Source: CAZFDT01 sp964518335
Lineage (GTDB): Bacteria; Planctomycetota; Phycisphaerae; Phycisphaerales; Phycisphaeraceae
NCBI GenBank assembly: GCA_964518335.1
Contig: CAZFDT010000078.1
Span: forward strand, 1 to 23,865
DNA: 23,865 nucleotides
Direction of reading: 5' to 3'
Made by a program: the position numbers and the translations under genes. A model generated the notes under the pieces. The model did not search any database, was not told the DNA's origin, and was given only the letters and a program-made list of their open reading frames with translations. Shown piece after piece: positions 15,446-22,506 of this stretch. The first letter of the stretch is position 1. The number at the start of each line of letters is the position of its first letter.

Positions 15446-16135
15446 TCACATGATGCCGTAGCGGGCGAAGGCGTCGGCGGCGCCCATGCCACTCTGAATC
15501 GCCTTGAGCACGGTGCGCTCGCCGCGCGCCTTGGCGATCGCTTGGGTGAAAACATCCTCGACTGCGGCGCGAGGCACGACGCACACGCCGTCGATGTCGC
15601 CGAAGACGACGTCGCCGCTGTCCACGCGCGTGCCGCGAACGTCGAGACTGACGCGGAAGTCGCGCACCTTGCCGCGCGGCGCCTGGTCCTGGGCGTATGG
15701 GCCATAGGAGAACGTCGGGAATCCCAGGGCGAGGATGCCTCGCGTGTCGCGCGAGTAGCCATCGACGATCGCCCCCGCCGCGCCCAGCGCCATCGCGCGG
15801 GCGCTCATCAGTTCGCCCCAGAGCGCGTACGTCGGCGAAGCGCCGGCACACACGTACACCTCGCCGGGCTTGAGATCGTCGAGGGCTTCGAGCATGACGC
15901 CGAACGGCTTGCCGGGGAACGGATCGTCGTCGCCGCCCTCGACGCAGTCGCCCGTCTGCACGGTCATGGCGCGGCCGACGACGACCATGTCGTCGCGCAG
16001 CGGGCGGATCGCCGGCGGCAGAAACTGGCGCCGCAGGTTCAGCGTGTCCATGATGTCGCCGACCACCGCGGTGTACAGCTCGGCCCGCGCCAGCGTGAAC
16101 AACTCGTCGTCGCACGTCCACAAGGCGGTCGCCAT
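15446..16135 (-). CDS. RraA-family aldolase/decarboxylase-like protein
   Basis: This 229-residue member of the RraA/HMG-aldolase fold carries the active-site signature: GELMSARAMALGAAGAIVDG (107-126) followed by SRD (Arg129-Asp130), the G-x20-R-D pattern that binds the divalent metal and pyruvate enolate. Family members cleave 4-hydroxy-4-methyl-2-oxoglutarate, decarboxylate oxaloacetate, or inhibit RNase E. The intact signature and sugar-acid neighbours favour retro-aldol or decarboxylase activity on a 2-keto acid rather than RNase inhibition. That is an inference. ATG 16135 has AGGAG 6 bases upstream. It lies 18 bases after the enolase-superfamily dehydratase and 11 bases before the P450. 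It is longer than the roughly 160-residue RraA proper and fits the aldolase branch. Confidence 0.87.
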   Translation of the reverse strand: MATALWTCDDELFTLARAELYTAVVGDIMDTLNLRRQFLPPAIRPLRDDMVVVGRAMTVQTGDCVEGGDDDPFPGKPFGVMLEALDDLKPGEVYVCAGASPTYALWGELMSARAMALGAAGAIVDGYSRDTRGILALGFPTFSYGPYAQDQAPRGKVRDFRVSLDVRGTRVDSGDVVFGDIDGVCVVPRAAVEDVFTQAIAKARGERTVLKAIQSGMGAADAFARYGIM

Positions 16136-16153
16136 GCTCGACTCCTGACGGCC

Positions 16154-17320
16154 CTACACGTAGAACGCGCTGTCGGCGTGTACGTCGCGCACGCCCGGAT
16201 GCGCTTCGAGCACCGATTCATCCACGTCAAACCCCAGCCCCGGCCGTGACGGCAGCACGAAGTGTCCGTCCTCGATCGGCAGCGGATGCGACAGGCACGC
16301 GTCGCGCCAGGGCACGTCCTTGACCATGAACTCCTGCCGGTAAAAGTTAGGAACCGTCGCCATCGTCTGCGCCGAGGCGATGGTGGACAGCGGTCCGTTG
16401 GGGTTGTGCGGCGCGATGGGCACGTTGTACGTCTCGGCGAGGTTGGCCATCTTGCGCATCTCGCTGATACCTCCGCAGCGCGTGATGTCGGGCATGACGA
16501 TGTCGGCGGCCTGCTTGTCGAGCACAACGCGAAGCGCAAAGCGACTGTGGACGCGCTCGCCCACGCACACGGGCAGCGGGATGCGGCGGCGAATGTCGGC
16601 GATGGCGTCGGGGAACTCGGGCGGGGCGGGCTCCTCGTACCACATGCAGGTAAAGTTCAGCCGCGCCAGGCGCTGGGCCATCTCCACCGCCGTCGGCGCG
16701 TTGAGAAAGGCGTGCGTCTCGATCGCCAGCGCCACCTCGGGGCCTGCGGCTTTCGCCACGGCATCGACCACTTCGACGGCGCGGCGCTTTTGTGTTTCGG
16801 TGAGCCCGCCGTCGGGCGACAGGTCTTCGCCGGCGCGGTAGTGCACGTGGGCGAAGGGGTCGAACTTGAGCGCGGTAAAGCCCAGTGCAACAGTCTGTCG
16901 CGCTTGGCGCGCGTAGTCGTCGGCGTTGTGCCCACCCTCGATGAACCAGTAGTTGGCGTACAGCCGGATGCGCTGGCGATATGCCCCGCCCAGCAGCTCG
17001 TGCACGGGCACGCCCAGGGCCTTGCCCTTGATGTCCCACAGGGCGATGTCCACACCGCTGATCGCCGACAGCAGCGGGCCCGCCTGCCCCAGCCAGTGCA
17101 TGTCGCGGTACAGCCGCGTCCAGATGGCATCGATCTGCCGCGCGTCGAGCCCGACGATCCGCTCACCCACGTGCCGGCACGCCGCCTCGACCAGCGGCGA
17201 GCCCGGCCAGTTCGTCGCCTCGCCCCAGCCGTGGATCCCCGCGTCGGTCTGGACCTTCACCAGCGTCCAGTTGTACTTGATTCCCGCCACGAGAAACGTC
17301 TTGACCTGGGTGATCTTCAT
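16154..17320 (-). CDS. Enolase-superfamily sugar-acid dehydratase (mandelate racemase/muconate lactonizing family, galactonate dehydratase-like)
   Basis: This 388-residue enzyme has an N-terminal capping domain (1-115) and a TIM barrel. Metal and acid/base residues are visible: LKFDPF (Lys152, Asp154), AIETHAF (Glu201, His203), WYEEP (Glu229/230), VGERVHSR (Glu255), MPDITRCGG (277-284) and IAPHNPNGP (His305). The x-T-H motif after the first ligand together with His in APHNPxGP is the arrangement of D-galactonate dehydratase (Asp/His and His in DgoD), with Glu replacing Asp. It probably dehydrates an aldonic acid to a 2-keto-3-deoxy acid in the cytoplasm. L-fuconate or galactonate are the contextual candidates. 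It begins 15 bases after the SDR stop. Substrate cannot be fixed from motifs alone. Confidence 0.88.
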   Translation of the reverse strand: MKITQVKTFLVAGIKYNWTLVKVQTDAGIHGWGEATNWPGSPLVEAACRHVGERIVGLDARQIDAIWTRLYRDMHWLGQAGPLLSAISGVDIALWDIKGKALGVPVHELLGGAYRQRIRLYANYWFIEGGHNADDYARQARQTVALGFTALKFDPFAHVHYRAGEDLSPDGGLTETQKRRAVEVVDAVAKAAGPEVALAIETHAFLNAPTAVEMAQRLARLNFTCMWYEEPAPPEFPDAIADIRRRIPLPVCVGERVHSRFALRVVLDKQAADIVMPDITRCGGISEMRKMANLAETYNVPIAPHNPNGPLSTIASAQTMATVPNFYRQEFMVKDVPWRDACLSHPLPIEDGHFVLPSRPGLGFDVDESVLEAHPGVRDVHADSAFYV

Positions 17321-17335
17321 GGCAGGTCGATTGCC

Positions 17336-18106
17336 TCAGGCGATGCGCATGGTCATGCCGCCGTCGATGCTGACGGTTTCGCCGGTGATGAAGTCGTTGC
17401 GGATGAGCTCGACGATGAGCGTGGCGACGTCGTCGGGTATGCCTTCGCGGTGGAGGGGGATGCGGTTGTCGAGATTGTTCTGTCGCACCGCGGGGGGCAT
17501 GTTGTCGTGGAAGCGCGTGCGGATGATGCCGGGGGCGACGGCGTTGACGCGGATGTTGTCGTCGGCGTGGTCGCGCGCCAGGGCGCGGGCGAACTGGGGC
17601 AGTGCGCCCTTGACCACCTGATAGCCCACTGACTTGGGACATCCGCGCAGCCCCGCCACCGAGGACACCAGCATGATCGCCCCGCCGCCGCGCTGGCGCA
17701 TGAGCGGGATCGCCGCGCGGCAGAGATGGAAGATCGCGTGCACGTGGATGTCGAACGCCGCCATCCACGTGGTGGTGTCGAGGTCCAGGATCGTGCCGCC
17801 GACGGGCCCGCCCGCGGAATGGACGAGCACGTCCACGCCTCCGAGCGCCGTCGCCGTTTTGCCGACGCAGGCCGCGGCTTGCTCGGGGACCGCCACGTCC
17901 GCGACGATCAACTCGCAGCGGCGGCCGGCGTCGTGGACGCGGCGCTGCGCGGCCAGGGCCTCGTCGTCGCGGTGACGGCCCACGAGCGCCACATCGGCGC
18001 CTTGCCGGGCCAGGTGCAGCGCGGTCGCCGCGCCTATGCCGCGCGTTCCGCCTGTCACCAGCGCGATTTTGCCCTTGAGTTCCACGGCGACACCCTCTCT
18101 TGCCAC
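17336..18106 (-). CDS. Short-chain dehydrogenase/reductase (SDR), sugar or sugar-acid dehydrogenase
   Basis: This is a classical SDR with every key motif: TGGTRGIG (18-25) for NAD(P), HSAGG (97-101; variant of NNAG), Ser149 in MLVSSVAG, Tyr162 and Lys166 in GYQVVKG, then VNAVAPGIIRT and the C-terminal TGETVSIDGGM. It is the first gene of the operon. The start is ambiguous. GTG 18106 has a perfect GGAGG (complement of 18113-18117) 6 bases upstream and gives 256 residues. GTG 18085 gives the textbook N-terminus MELKGKIALVTGG, has AGAGGG nearby, and would be required if the TTGACA promoter described separately is used. With the sugar-acid dehydratase downstream, a sugar 1-dehydrogenase (such as L-fucose dehydrogenase) or a keto-deoxy-acid dehydrogenase is likely. 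This is an inference. Confidence 0.9.
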   Translation of the reverse strand: MAREGVAVELKGKIALVTGGTRGIGAATALHLARQGADVALVGRHRDDEALAAQRRVHDAGRRCELIVADVAVPEQAAACVGKTATALGGVDVLVHSAGGPVGGTILDLDTTTWMAAFDIHVHAIFHLCRAAIPLMRQRGGGAIMLVSSVAGLRGCPKSVGYQVVKGALPQFARALARDHADDNIRVNAVAPGIIRTRFHDNMPPAVRQNNLDNRIPLHREGIPDDVATLIVELIRNDFITGETVSIDGGMTMRIA

Positions 18107-18133
18107 TGTATTCCTCCGCCCCATTCTTGTCAA
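18105..18133 (-). promoter_or_regulatory. Candidate sigma70-type promoter of the glycan operon
   Basis: On the minus strand a perfect -35 TTGACA (18133-18128) is followed after 17 bases by TACAGT (18110-18105). The -10 is weak and overlaps the upstream GTG start candidate of the SDR. If used, transcription would begin near 18098 and only GTG 18085 could serve as start. The rest of the 18107-18332 gap also holds the CAP gene leader. I see no clear + strand promoter beyond a TATATT hexamer near 18220. Confidence 0.35.
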
Positions 18134-18332
18134 AAATTGATGCTCTTGCATGGAGCCACACGAAACAATGATGCACAATTGCAGCGATCATTCGGAGGCC
18201 GCAGGCGAAAATGTGTCATATATTGGCTTAGCCTTGCGGCGGGCGGCGCGCGCCGCGGGGTTCTGGTGTGTCCAGGAGCTAGACTTGATTCGTGTGCAGA
18301 TGAACGCCGCAGTAACGGCGAAGGAGTGTGCG

Positions 18333-19412
18333 ATGGGTCGCCGCACCGTGTGGGTGGTGATGGTGATGGTGATGGTGTTGGCGGGGGCGTGGTCGGCGCG
18401 GGCTCAGGCGCCATCGGCGCGGCCGACGGTCACGCCCGAGCAGGCCGCCGAGGCGCGCGAGCTGCTGGCCCGACTGCGCTTCGCCGATCCGCTGCAGTCG
18501 TCCACCGCTGAGCTGGTGGCGCAAATGCTGCAACTGGGTGACCACGCCAGTCAGCAACTTGCCGGTCACCTGGAGCGCGACATCGTCGTGAGGCAGGATC
18601 GATACCTGCGCGACTTCGAGCGTGCCGCCGCCGCCGCGCTTAAGGCCCGCCGGCCGCGCGATGCCGAAAGCAAAGCCCAGGCCCTGCGCCACACCGTCAT
18701 CGCGCTGGGCCGTAGCCAGACCCTCACCGCCGATCAGATCCGGGGCCAGAGCGATCCGGCGATGAAGGAACTGGCGGCGCTCTTCACCATCGGTCGCGTG
18801 ACGGTGCTCGATGCGGACGAGCGGCTGCTGGCCGCGCGGCGGGCGCTACTGGCGCAGGTTCGGTTTCACGAGCAGGCCGCGGCGGCTGTGCCCAAATACG
18901 CGCGGCCCGCTTCGCCGCGCATCGATAGCGCCGACGCTTACGAGCAGATGATCGCCCGGCGCGAGACCCTGGCGGCGCTGATGGCCACGCCCATGACCGC
19001 CGACGATCGCCGCGTCATGCTGGCCAATCAGCGCATCGCCGCGGACATGGACCCGCAGGAGGCGGCGGGCATCGAGATGCTCAACGTGATGCGCCTGCAA
19101 CTGGGGCTGGGCGCGCTGCTGATCGATGCGAAGTTGTGCGACGCCTCGCGCGACCACTCGCAGGACATGCGAACAGTCGGCTTCTTCGCGCACGAGTCGC
19201 CCGTGGCGGGCAAGACCACGCCGTGGGACCGGGCGAGCAACTTCGGCACGACCGCGCAAGCCGAGAACATCTATGCCGGATCGCGCCAGGGCGCCAGCGC
19301 GATCGAAGCATGGTGGTACAGCCCGGGCCATCACCGGAACATGCTGGGCACGTTTCGACGCGTGGGCATGGGCCATAGCGAGGGTCACTGGACTCAGATG
19401 TTCGGCGGATGA
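18333..19412 (+). CDS. Secreted CAP-domain (SCP/PR-1-like) protein
   Basis: This 359-residue exported protein has a signal peptide at residues 1-25 (VWVVMVMVMVLAGAWSARA), partly encoded by a GTGATG microsatellite. An alpha-helical, Ala/Arg-rich region of about 210 residues follows. The CAP domain is at about 245-359: DHSQDM (His275), GFFAHESP (His287), AENIYAG (Glu311), AWWYSPGHHRNML (His333/334) and WTQMFG. These match the His/Glu cavity residues and signature blocks of bacterial CAP proteins. Function in bacteria is poorly known, with metal, lipid or small-ligand binding and peptidase-like roles proposed. The ATG at 18333 has AAGGAG (18321-18326) 6 bases upstream; an in-frame ATG at 18150 lacks one. 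It is transcribed divergently from the SDR operon. The helical region is not a family I recognise. Confidence 0.9.
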   Translation: MGRRTVWVVMVMVMVLAGAWSARAQAPSARPTVTPEQAAEARELLARLRFADPLQSSTAELVAQMLQLGDHASQQLAGHLERDIVVRQDRYLRDFERAAAAALKARRPRDAESKAQALRHTVIALGRSQTLTADQIRGQSDPAMKELAALFTIGRVTVLDADERLLAARRALLAQVRFHEQAAAAVPKYARPASPRIDSADAYEQMIARRETLAALMATPMTADDRRVMLANQRIAADMDPQEAAGIEMLNVMRLQLGLGALLIDAKLCDASRDHSQDMRTVGFFAHESPVAGKTTPWDRASNFGTTAQAENIYAGSRQGASAIEAWWYSPGHHRNMLGTFRRVGMGHSEGHWTQMFGG

Positions 19413-19515
19413 CGCCGCGTCTGGCGGTCGTCTGTCCCGACGGCTCGCGACCACGCCGCGTACGGGAGTCTTGCATTAGAATGCCACTTCGCACACCAGG
19501 CGAGGGAGCTGTGAC

Positions 19516-20967
19516 ATGACCACGATGGCGATCGACGAACGACTGGCGCAGGCACGGCAGACGCTGGACGCGGCGGAGCAGGGACACGTGCTGCGGTTCT
19601 ACGACGAGCTGGACGACGGGCAGAAGGCGGCGCTGCTGGACCAGGTCGCCAGCGTCGATTGGCCGGAGTTGGCGCGGCTGGTGAAGACGCACGTGCTGGC
19701 CAAGCCGTCGTTCGCGCTGCCTCGAGACGTCAAGCCCGCGCCGTGGTATCCCTGCGAGCCGACGGACAAGCTGACCGACAAGTATGAAACGGCGCGCACG
19801 CTGGGCGAAAAGCTGGTGCGCGACGGCAAGGTGGCGGCGTTCACCGTCGCCGGCGGCCAGGGCACGCGCCTGGGCTGGCCGGGCCCCAAGGGAACGTTCC
19901 CCGCCACCGCCATTCGCAAGCTGCCGCTTTTCGGCTGCTTCGCCGAGTATCTGCAGAAAATCGAGCGGAAGTACGGCCGCGTCGTGCCCTGGTACATTAT
20001 GACCAGCCCCATCAATGACGCCGACACCAAGGCCTTCTACAAGAAGAATCATTACTTCGGCCTCGACCCCGCCGACGTCATGATCTTTCCCCAGGCCATG
20101 ATGCCCGCCTTCGACATTCGCTCCGGAAAGGTACTCATGGAGAACAAGGCCACGATCGCCCTGTCGCCCAACGGCCACGGCGGATCGCTCAAAGCCCTGT
20201 TCACCAGCGGCGCTATCGCCGACATGCAGAAGCGCGGCATCGAGCAGATTTCCTACATCCAGGTCGATAACCCCATCGTCAAAGTCGTCGATCCGCTGTT
20301 CATCGGCCTGCACGCCATGGACGGGGCGCAGATGTCCTCGAAGATGCTCCCCAAGCGCGAACCACTGGAAAAACTGGGCAATTTCTGCCTCTGCGACGGC
20401 AAAATGACCGTCATCGAATACTCCGACCTGCCTGACGAACTGGCTCACGAGCGACTTGCGGGCGGCGAGCTGCGCTTTAGAGCCGGGTCGATCGCCATCC
20501 ACGCCATTCGCGTCGATTTTGTGGCCTCGCTCAACAAGAGCGGTCAATTCAGCCTGCCGTTCCACCGTGCTGAGAAAAAGGTTCCATATCTCGACCTCGA
20601 TGCGCTGCAGGTCGTCAAGCCCGACAAGCCCAACGCGGTAAAGCTGGAAATGTTCGTCTTCGACGCCTTGCCGATGTGCGACAAGAGCATCATCTACGAG
20701 ACCAACCGGCAGGAGGAGTTCGCTCCGATCAAGAACGCCGATGGCGTGGGCGAGATCGTGCCCGACAGCCCGGCGCACAGCCTGCTGCTGCAGACCGAGC
20801 GCAACGCCGCGTGGTTGGAACTGCACGCCGCGACCGTCGCTCGCAAGATCGATGGCAGCGCCGACGCCGTGATCGAAATCAGCCCGCTGACCGCCATCGA
20901 ATCGTCCGACCTTAACGACGCCAATCTCCCCGACGCGGTGAAGCCCAACGAGAAGCTGCTGCTGTGA
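19516..20967 (+). CDS. UDPGP-family nucleotidyltransferase (UDP-N-acetylglucosamine/UDP-hexose pyrophosphorylase, UAP1-like)
   Basis: This 483-residue enzyme is of the eukaryote-type UDP-sugar pyrophosphorylase family and makes UDP-sugar from UTP and a sugar 1-phosphate in the cytoplasm. The signature loop AGGQGTRLGWPGPKGTF (112-128) binds the nucleotide. Also visible are YIMTSPIND (160-168), LSPNGHGGSLKAL (216-228), IQVDNPIVKV (248-257) and SSKMLPKREPLEKLG (274-288). The pattern and length are closest to UAP1, i.e. UTP plus GlcNAc-1-P or GalNAc-1-P, rather than to bacterial GlmU or GalU. ATG 19516 has GGGAG 7 bases upstream. A TAGAAT hexamer at 19477-19482 inside a small GCATT/AATGC palindrome may be its -10. 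It is a single gene ending against a convergent hairpin. It could supply UDP-HexNAc for cell-surface glycans. Confidence 0.92.
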   Translation: MTTMAIDERLAQARQTLDAAEQGHVLRFYDELDDGQKAALLDQVASVDWPELARLVKTHVLAKPSFALPRDVKPAPWYPCEPTDKLTDKYETARTLGEKLVRDGKVAAFTVAGGQGTRLGWPGPKGTFPATAIRKLPLFGCFAEYLQKIERKYGRVVPWYIMTSPINDADTKAFYKKNHYFGLDPADVMIFPQAMMPAFDIRSGKVLMENKATIALSPNGHGGSLKALFTSGAIADMQKRGIEQISYIQVDNPIVKVVDPLFIGLHAMDGAQMSSKMLPKREPLEKLGNFCLCDGKMTVIEYSDLPDELAHERLAGGELRFRAGSIAIHAIRVDFVASLNKSGQFSLPFHRAEKKVPYLDLDALQVVKPDKPNAVKLEMFVFDALPMCDKSIIYETNRQEEFAPIKNADGVGEIVPDSPAHSLLLQTERNAAWLELHAATVARKIDGSADAVIEISPLTAIESSDLNDANLPDAVKPNEKLLL

Positions 20968-20992
20968 ACCACGGCCGTGATGGCTCGCGTCC

Positions 20993-21014
20993 CCGGCGGC
21001 AGACTTGCCGCCGG
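20993..21014. terminator. Hairpin between convergent genes, possible bidirectional terminator
   Basis: A perfect 9-base-pair stem (CCGGCGGCA / TGCCGCCGG) with the 4-base loop GACT lies between the + strand nucleotidyltransferase (ends 20967) and the minus-strand dehydrogenase (ends 21023). There is no T-run on either side, so it is a weak or hairpin-only terminator. Confidence 0.5.
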
Positions 21015-21022
21015 CTGTGGAG

Positions 21023-22003
21023 TTACGGTGCGGGATACTGCGGCTGCTCGCCATCGAGCACCGCGACGACGTCGCGCACGACCCAGCTCATGTTTTCGAG
21101 CGCGGGGGCGGTGCGGCTGGCGAGGTGGGGCAGGAGCTTGACGTTGGGCAGACCCCACAGCGGGTAGTCTGCCAGGGGCGGCTCGGGATCGTGTACGTCG
21201 AGGACGATACGGGCCTGCGGATGCGCTTCGGCCCATTCGGCGAGGGCGGGGGCGTTCACCAGCATGCCGCGGGCGGCATTGATCAGCAGCACGTTGTCGC
21301 GCAGGTGGGCCAGTGCTTCCCGATCGAGCATGTGCTTGTTCCGGGGTCGGCCATCGACGTGAATCGTGACGATGTCGCTGCGGCGGTAGAGCGTGGCGTG
21401 ATCGACGTAATCGAACGGCACCCCCGGAAGGGCTTTGCGCAGTTCGGCCTCGGACAGCAGGTCGCACACGAGCAGGTTCATGCCGATGGCGTGGGCGACG
21501 GTGGCGACGCGCTTGCCGATGCGGCCGCAGCCGACGATGCCGAGGGTCAAGGTGTCCAGTTGCGTGCCGACTTCGATCTTGCGGAGCTGGTGGAATCCGT
21601 CGGCGCTGCACTTGTCCGGCATCGCTTTACGGGGGCGGTACACATCGAGCATCAGCCCGAAGACGTACTCGACCACGGCCTGGGTGTTGGCGTCGGGCGT
21701 GTACACCACCTCGATCGCGCGGCGACGGCAGGCGGGCACGTCGATGTTGTCCAGCCCGACGCCCGCGCGGCCGACGACCTTCAGCTTCGGCGCCAGGTCC
21801 AGCAGGGCGTCGTCCACCTGTGTGTAGGTGCGCACGACCAGCCCGTCGGCCTCCGGCAGCTCGCGTGCCATCGCGGCGCTGTCATCGTGCTTGACCCACA
21901 CGACCTGGGCTCGCTGATCGAGCCAGTCGGCGCAGACGGCATCGAGCGTTTCGGTGATGAGGACCGTGGGGCTGGGGTTTGGGGTCTGGGGTCTGGCAGG
22001 CAT
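21023..22003 (-). CDS. D-isomer-specific 2-hydroxyacid dehydrogenase (phosphoglycerate dehydrogenase-like, no ACT domain)
   Basis: This 326-residue NAD-dependent dehydrogenase has the substrate domain split around the nucleotide domain: GCGRIG (158-163) in LGIVGCGRIGKRV, Arg245 in LINAARG, Glu274 in LDVHDPEPP and His293 in LLPHLASRT, the complete Arg/Glu/His triad. It resembles the catalytic half of SerA but lacks the C-terminal regulatory ACT domain, so it could be a short 3-phosphoglycerate dehydrogenase or act on glyoxylate, hydroxypyruvate or another 2-keto acid. Residues 5-13 (PQTPNPSPT) are encoded by a G-rich repeat also found in mirror orientation beyond the gene's start. ATG 22003 has no ribosome binding site and may be leaderless. 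The ferredoxin gene lies 124 bases upstream. Confidence 0.88.
   Translation of the reverse strand: MPARPQTPNPSPTVLITETLDAVCADWLDQRAQVVWVKHDDSAAMARELPEADGLVVRTYTQVDDALLDLAPKLKVVGRAGVGLDNIDVPACRRRAIEVVYTPDANTQAVVEYVFGLMLDVYRPRKAMPDKCSADGFHQLRKIEVGTQLDTLTLGIVGCGRIGKRVATVAHAIGMNLLVCDLLSEAELRKALPGVPFDYVDHATLYRRSDIVTIHVDGRPRNKHMLDREALAHLRDNVLLINAARGMLVNAPALAEWAEAHPQARIVLDVHDPEPPLADYPLWGLPNVKLLPHLASRTAPALENMSWVVRDVVAVLDGEQPQYPAP
21966..21996 (+). repeat. G-quadruplex-type repeat, copy 1 (inside the dehydrogenase N-terminus)
   Basis: Four runs of four G separated by loops of 2, 3 and 3 bases (CT, TTT, TCT) meet the G-quadruplex pattern on the + strand. Its last 15 bases, GGGTCTGGGGTCTGG (21982-21996), are the exact reverse complement of 22100-22114 in copy 2. 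It encodes PQTPNPSPT in the minus-strand gene. Confidence 0.8.
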
Positions 22004-22010
22004 CCGTGCG

Positions 22011-22038
22011 ATGATATGGTGAGGTTCGCTCGGCGCAA
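22011..22038 (-). promoter_or_regulatory. Candidate promoter of the 2-hydroxyacid dehydrogenase
   Basis: TTGCGC (22038-22033) and TATCAT (22016-22011) are 16 bases apart on the minus strand. The -10 ends 7 bases before the ATG at 22003, so a transcript from here would begin at or next to the start codon. That agrees with the missing ribosome binding site. Confidence 0.35.
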
Positions 22039-22099
22039 ACAAGAGGCCGTCGGCGCATTTCCCGCTGGGACACGCGCCGGCGGCCGTAACGCAGCTTAA

Positions 22100-22131
22100 C
22101 CAGACCCCAGACCCTAACCCCCAAACCCTAC
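22100..22131 (-). repeat. G-quadruplex-type repeat, copy 2 (mirror copy at the ferredoxin 3' end)
   Basis: On the minus strand it reads runs of G3-G5 separated by TTT, TTA and TCT, also a G-quadruplex pattern. It overlaps the last base(s) of the ferredoxin gene and faces copy 1 across 103 bases, forming an inverted pair around the dehydrogenase promoter. Confidence 0.8.
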
Positions 22132-22388
22132 TTCTTGTAGTACTCCGCGTTCTTCTCGATGAAAGCCTTCCACTCTTCGGGCAGGTCCTCTTCGGGGAAG
22201 ATGGCCTTGACCGGGCACTCATCAACGCACAGGCCGCAGTCGATGCAGGTGTCCGGGTCGATGTAGAGCATCTCGGCGCCCTCGTACTCGGCTTCGTCCT
22301 TGGTCGGGTGGATGCAGTCCACTGGACACACAGCCACGCAGGCGGTGTCCTTGGTCCCGATGCACGGCTCGGCAATGATGTGAGGCAT
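22128..22388 (-). CDS. 7Fe-type ferredoxin ([3Fe-4S]/[4Fe-4S])
   Basis: This 86-residue ferredoxin is closest in pattern to the seven-iron type of Thermus and Azotobacter. The first motif, CIGTKDTACVAVCPVDC, has Cys9, Cys17 and Cys21 but lacks the Cys three residues after Cys9; the missing one is the cysteine that is not a ligand in [3Fe-4S] clusters. The second motif, CIDCGLCVDECP, has Cys48, Cys51, Cys54 and Cys58. By family analogy Cys9/17/58 hold the [3Fe-4S] and Cys21/48/51/54 the [4Fe-4S] cluster. The acidic C-terminal 'FPEEDLPEEWKAFIEKNAEYY' helix is typical. ATG 22388 follows an AAAGG sequence by about 8 bases; the frame stays open to 22595 without a better start. It is the only electron carrier in the window and might serve the P450. 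Confidence 0.93.
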   Translation of the reverse strand: MPHIIAEPCIGTKDTACVAVCPVDCIHPTKDEAEYEGAEMLYIDPDTCIDCGLCVDECPVKAIFPEEDLPEEWKAFIEKNAEYYKK

Positions 22389-22446
22389 GTCGCACACCTT
22401 TCTCGGCGGGAAGTCCCGTCCGGCTTGGAGTTCTCCCCGGCTGTTA

Positions 22447-22474
22447 AGTATAGAAGTCGGCAACCGGCGAGCAA
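22447..22474 (-). promoter_or_regulatory. Candidate ferredoxin promoter, overlapping a divergent methyltransferase promoter
   Basis: On the minus strand TTGCTC (22474-22469) and TATACT (22452-22447) are spaced 16 bases, with a 5-of-6 -10. On the + strand TTGGAG (22425-22430) and TATAGA (22449-22454) are spaced 18. The two -10 boxes overlap, so the divergent ferredoxin and methyltransferase promoters may exclude each other. Confidence 0.4.
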
Positions 22475-22506
22475 CCGCTACAATGCCGCCCACCCACGGA
22501 ATCACC

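Noticed and set aside
15435..16121. N-terminal extension of the P450 frame to 16121
   Set aside because: The extension is antiparallel-free but out of frame over the RraA gene, which has complete motifs; the P450 begins normally at 15434.
18356..18378. GTGATG microsatellite
   Set aside because: It only encodes the Val-Met core of a signal peptide; the repeat is short and in frame, so phase variation is unlikely.
19081..21054. 657-codon open frame on the minus strand
   Set aside because: It is antisense to the CAP and UDPGP genes, both with clear family motifs; its composition (Arg/Val/Gly/His) is that of a shadow frame.
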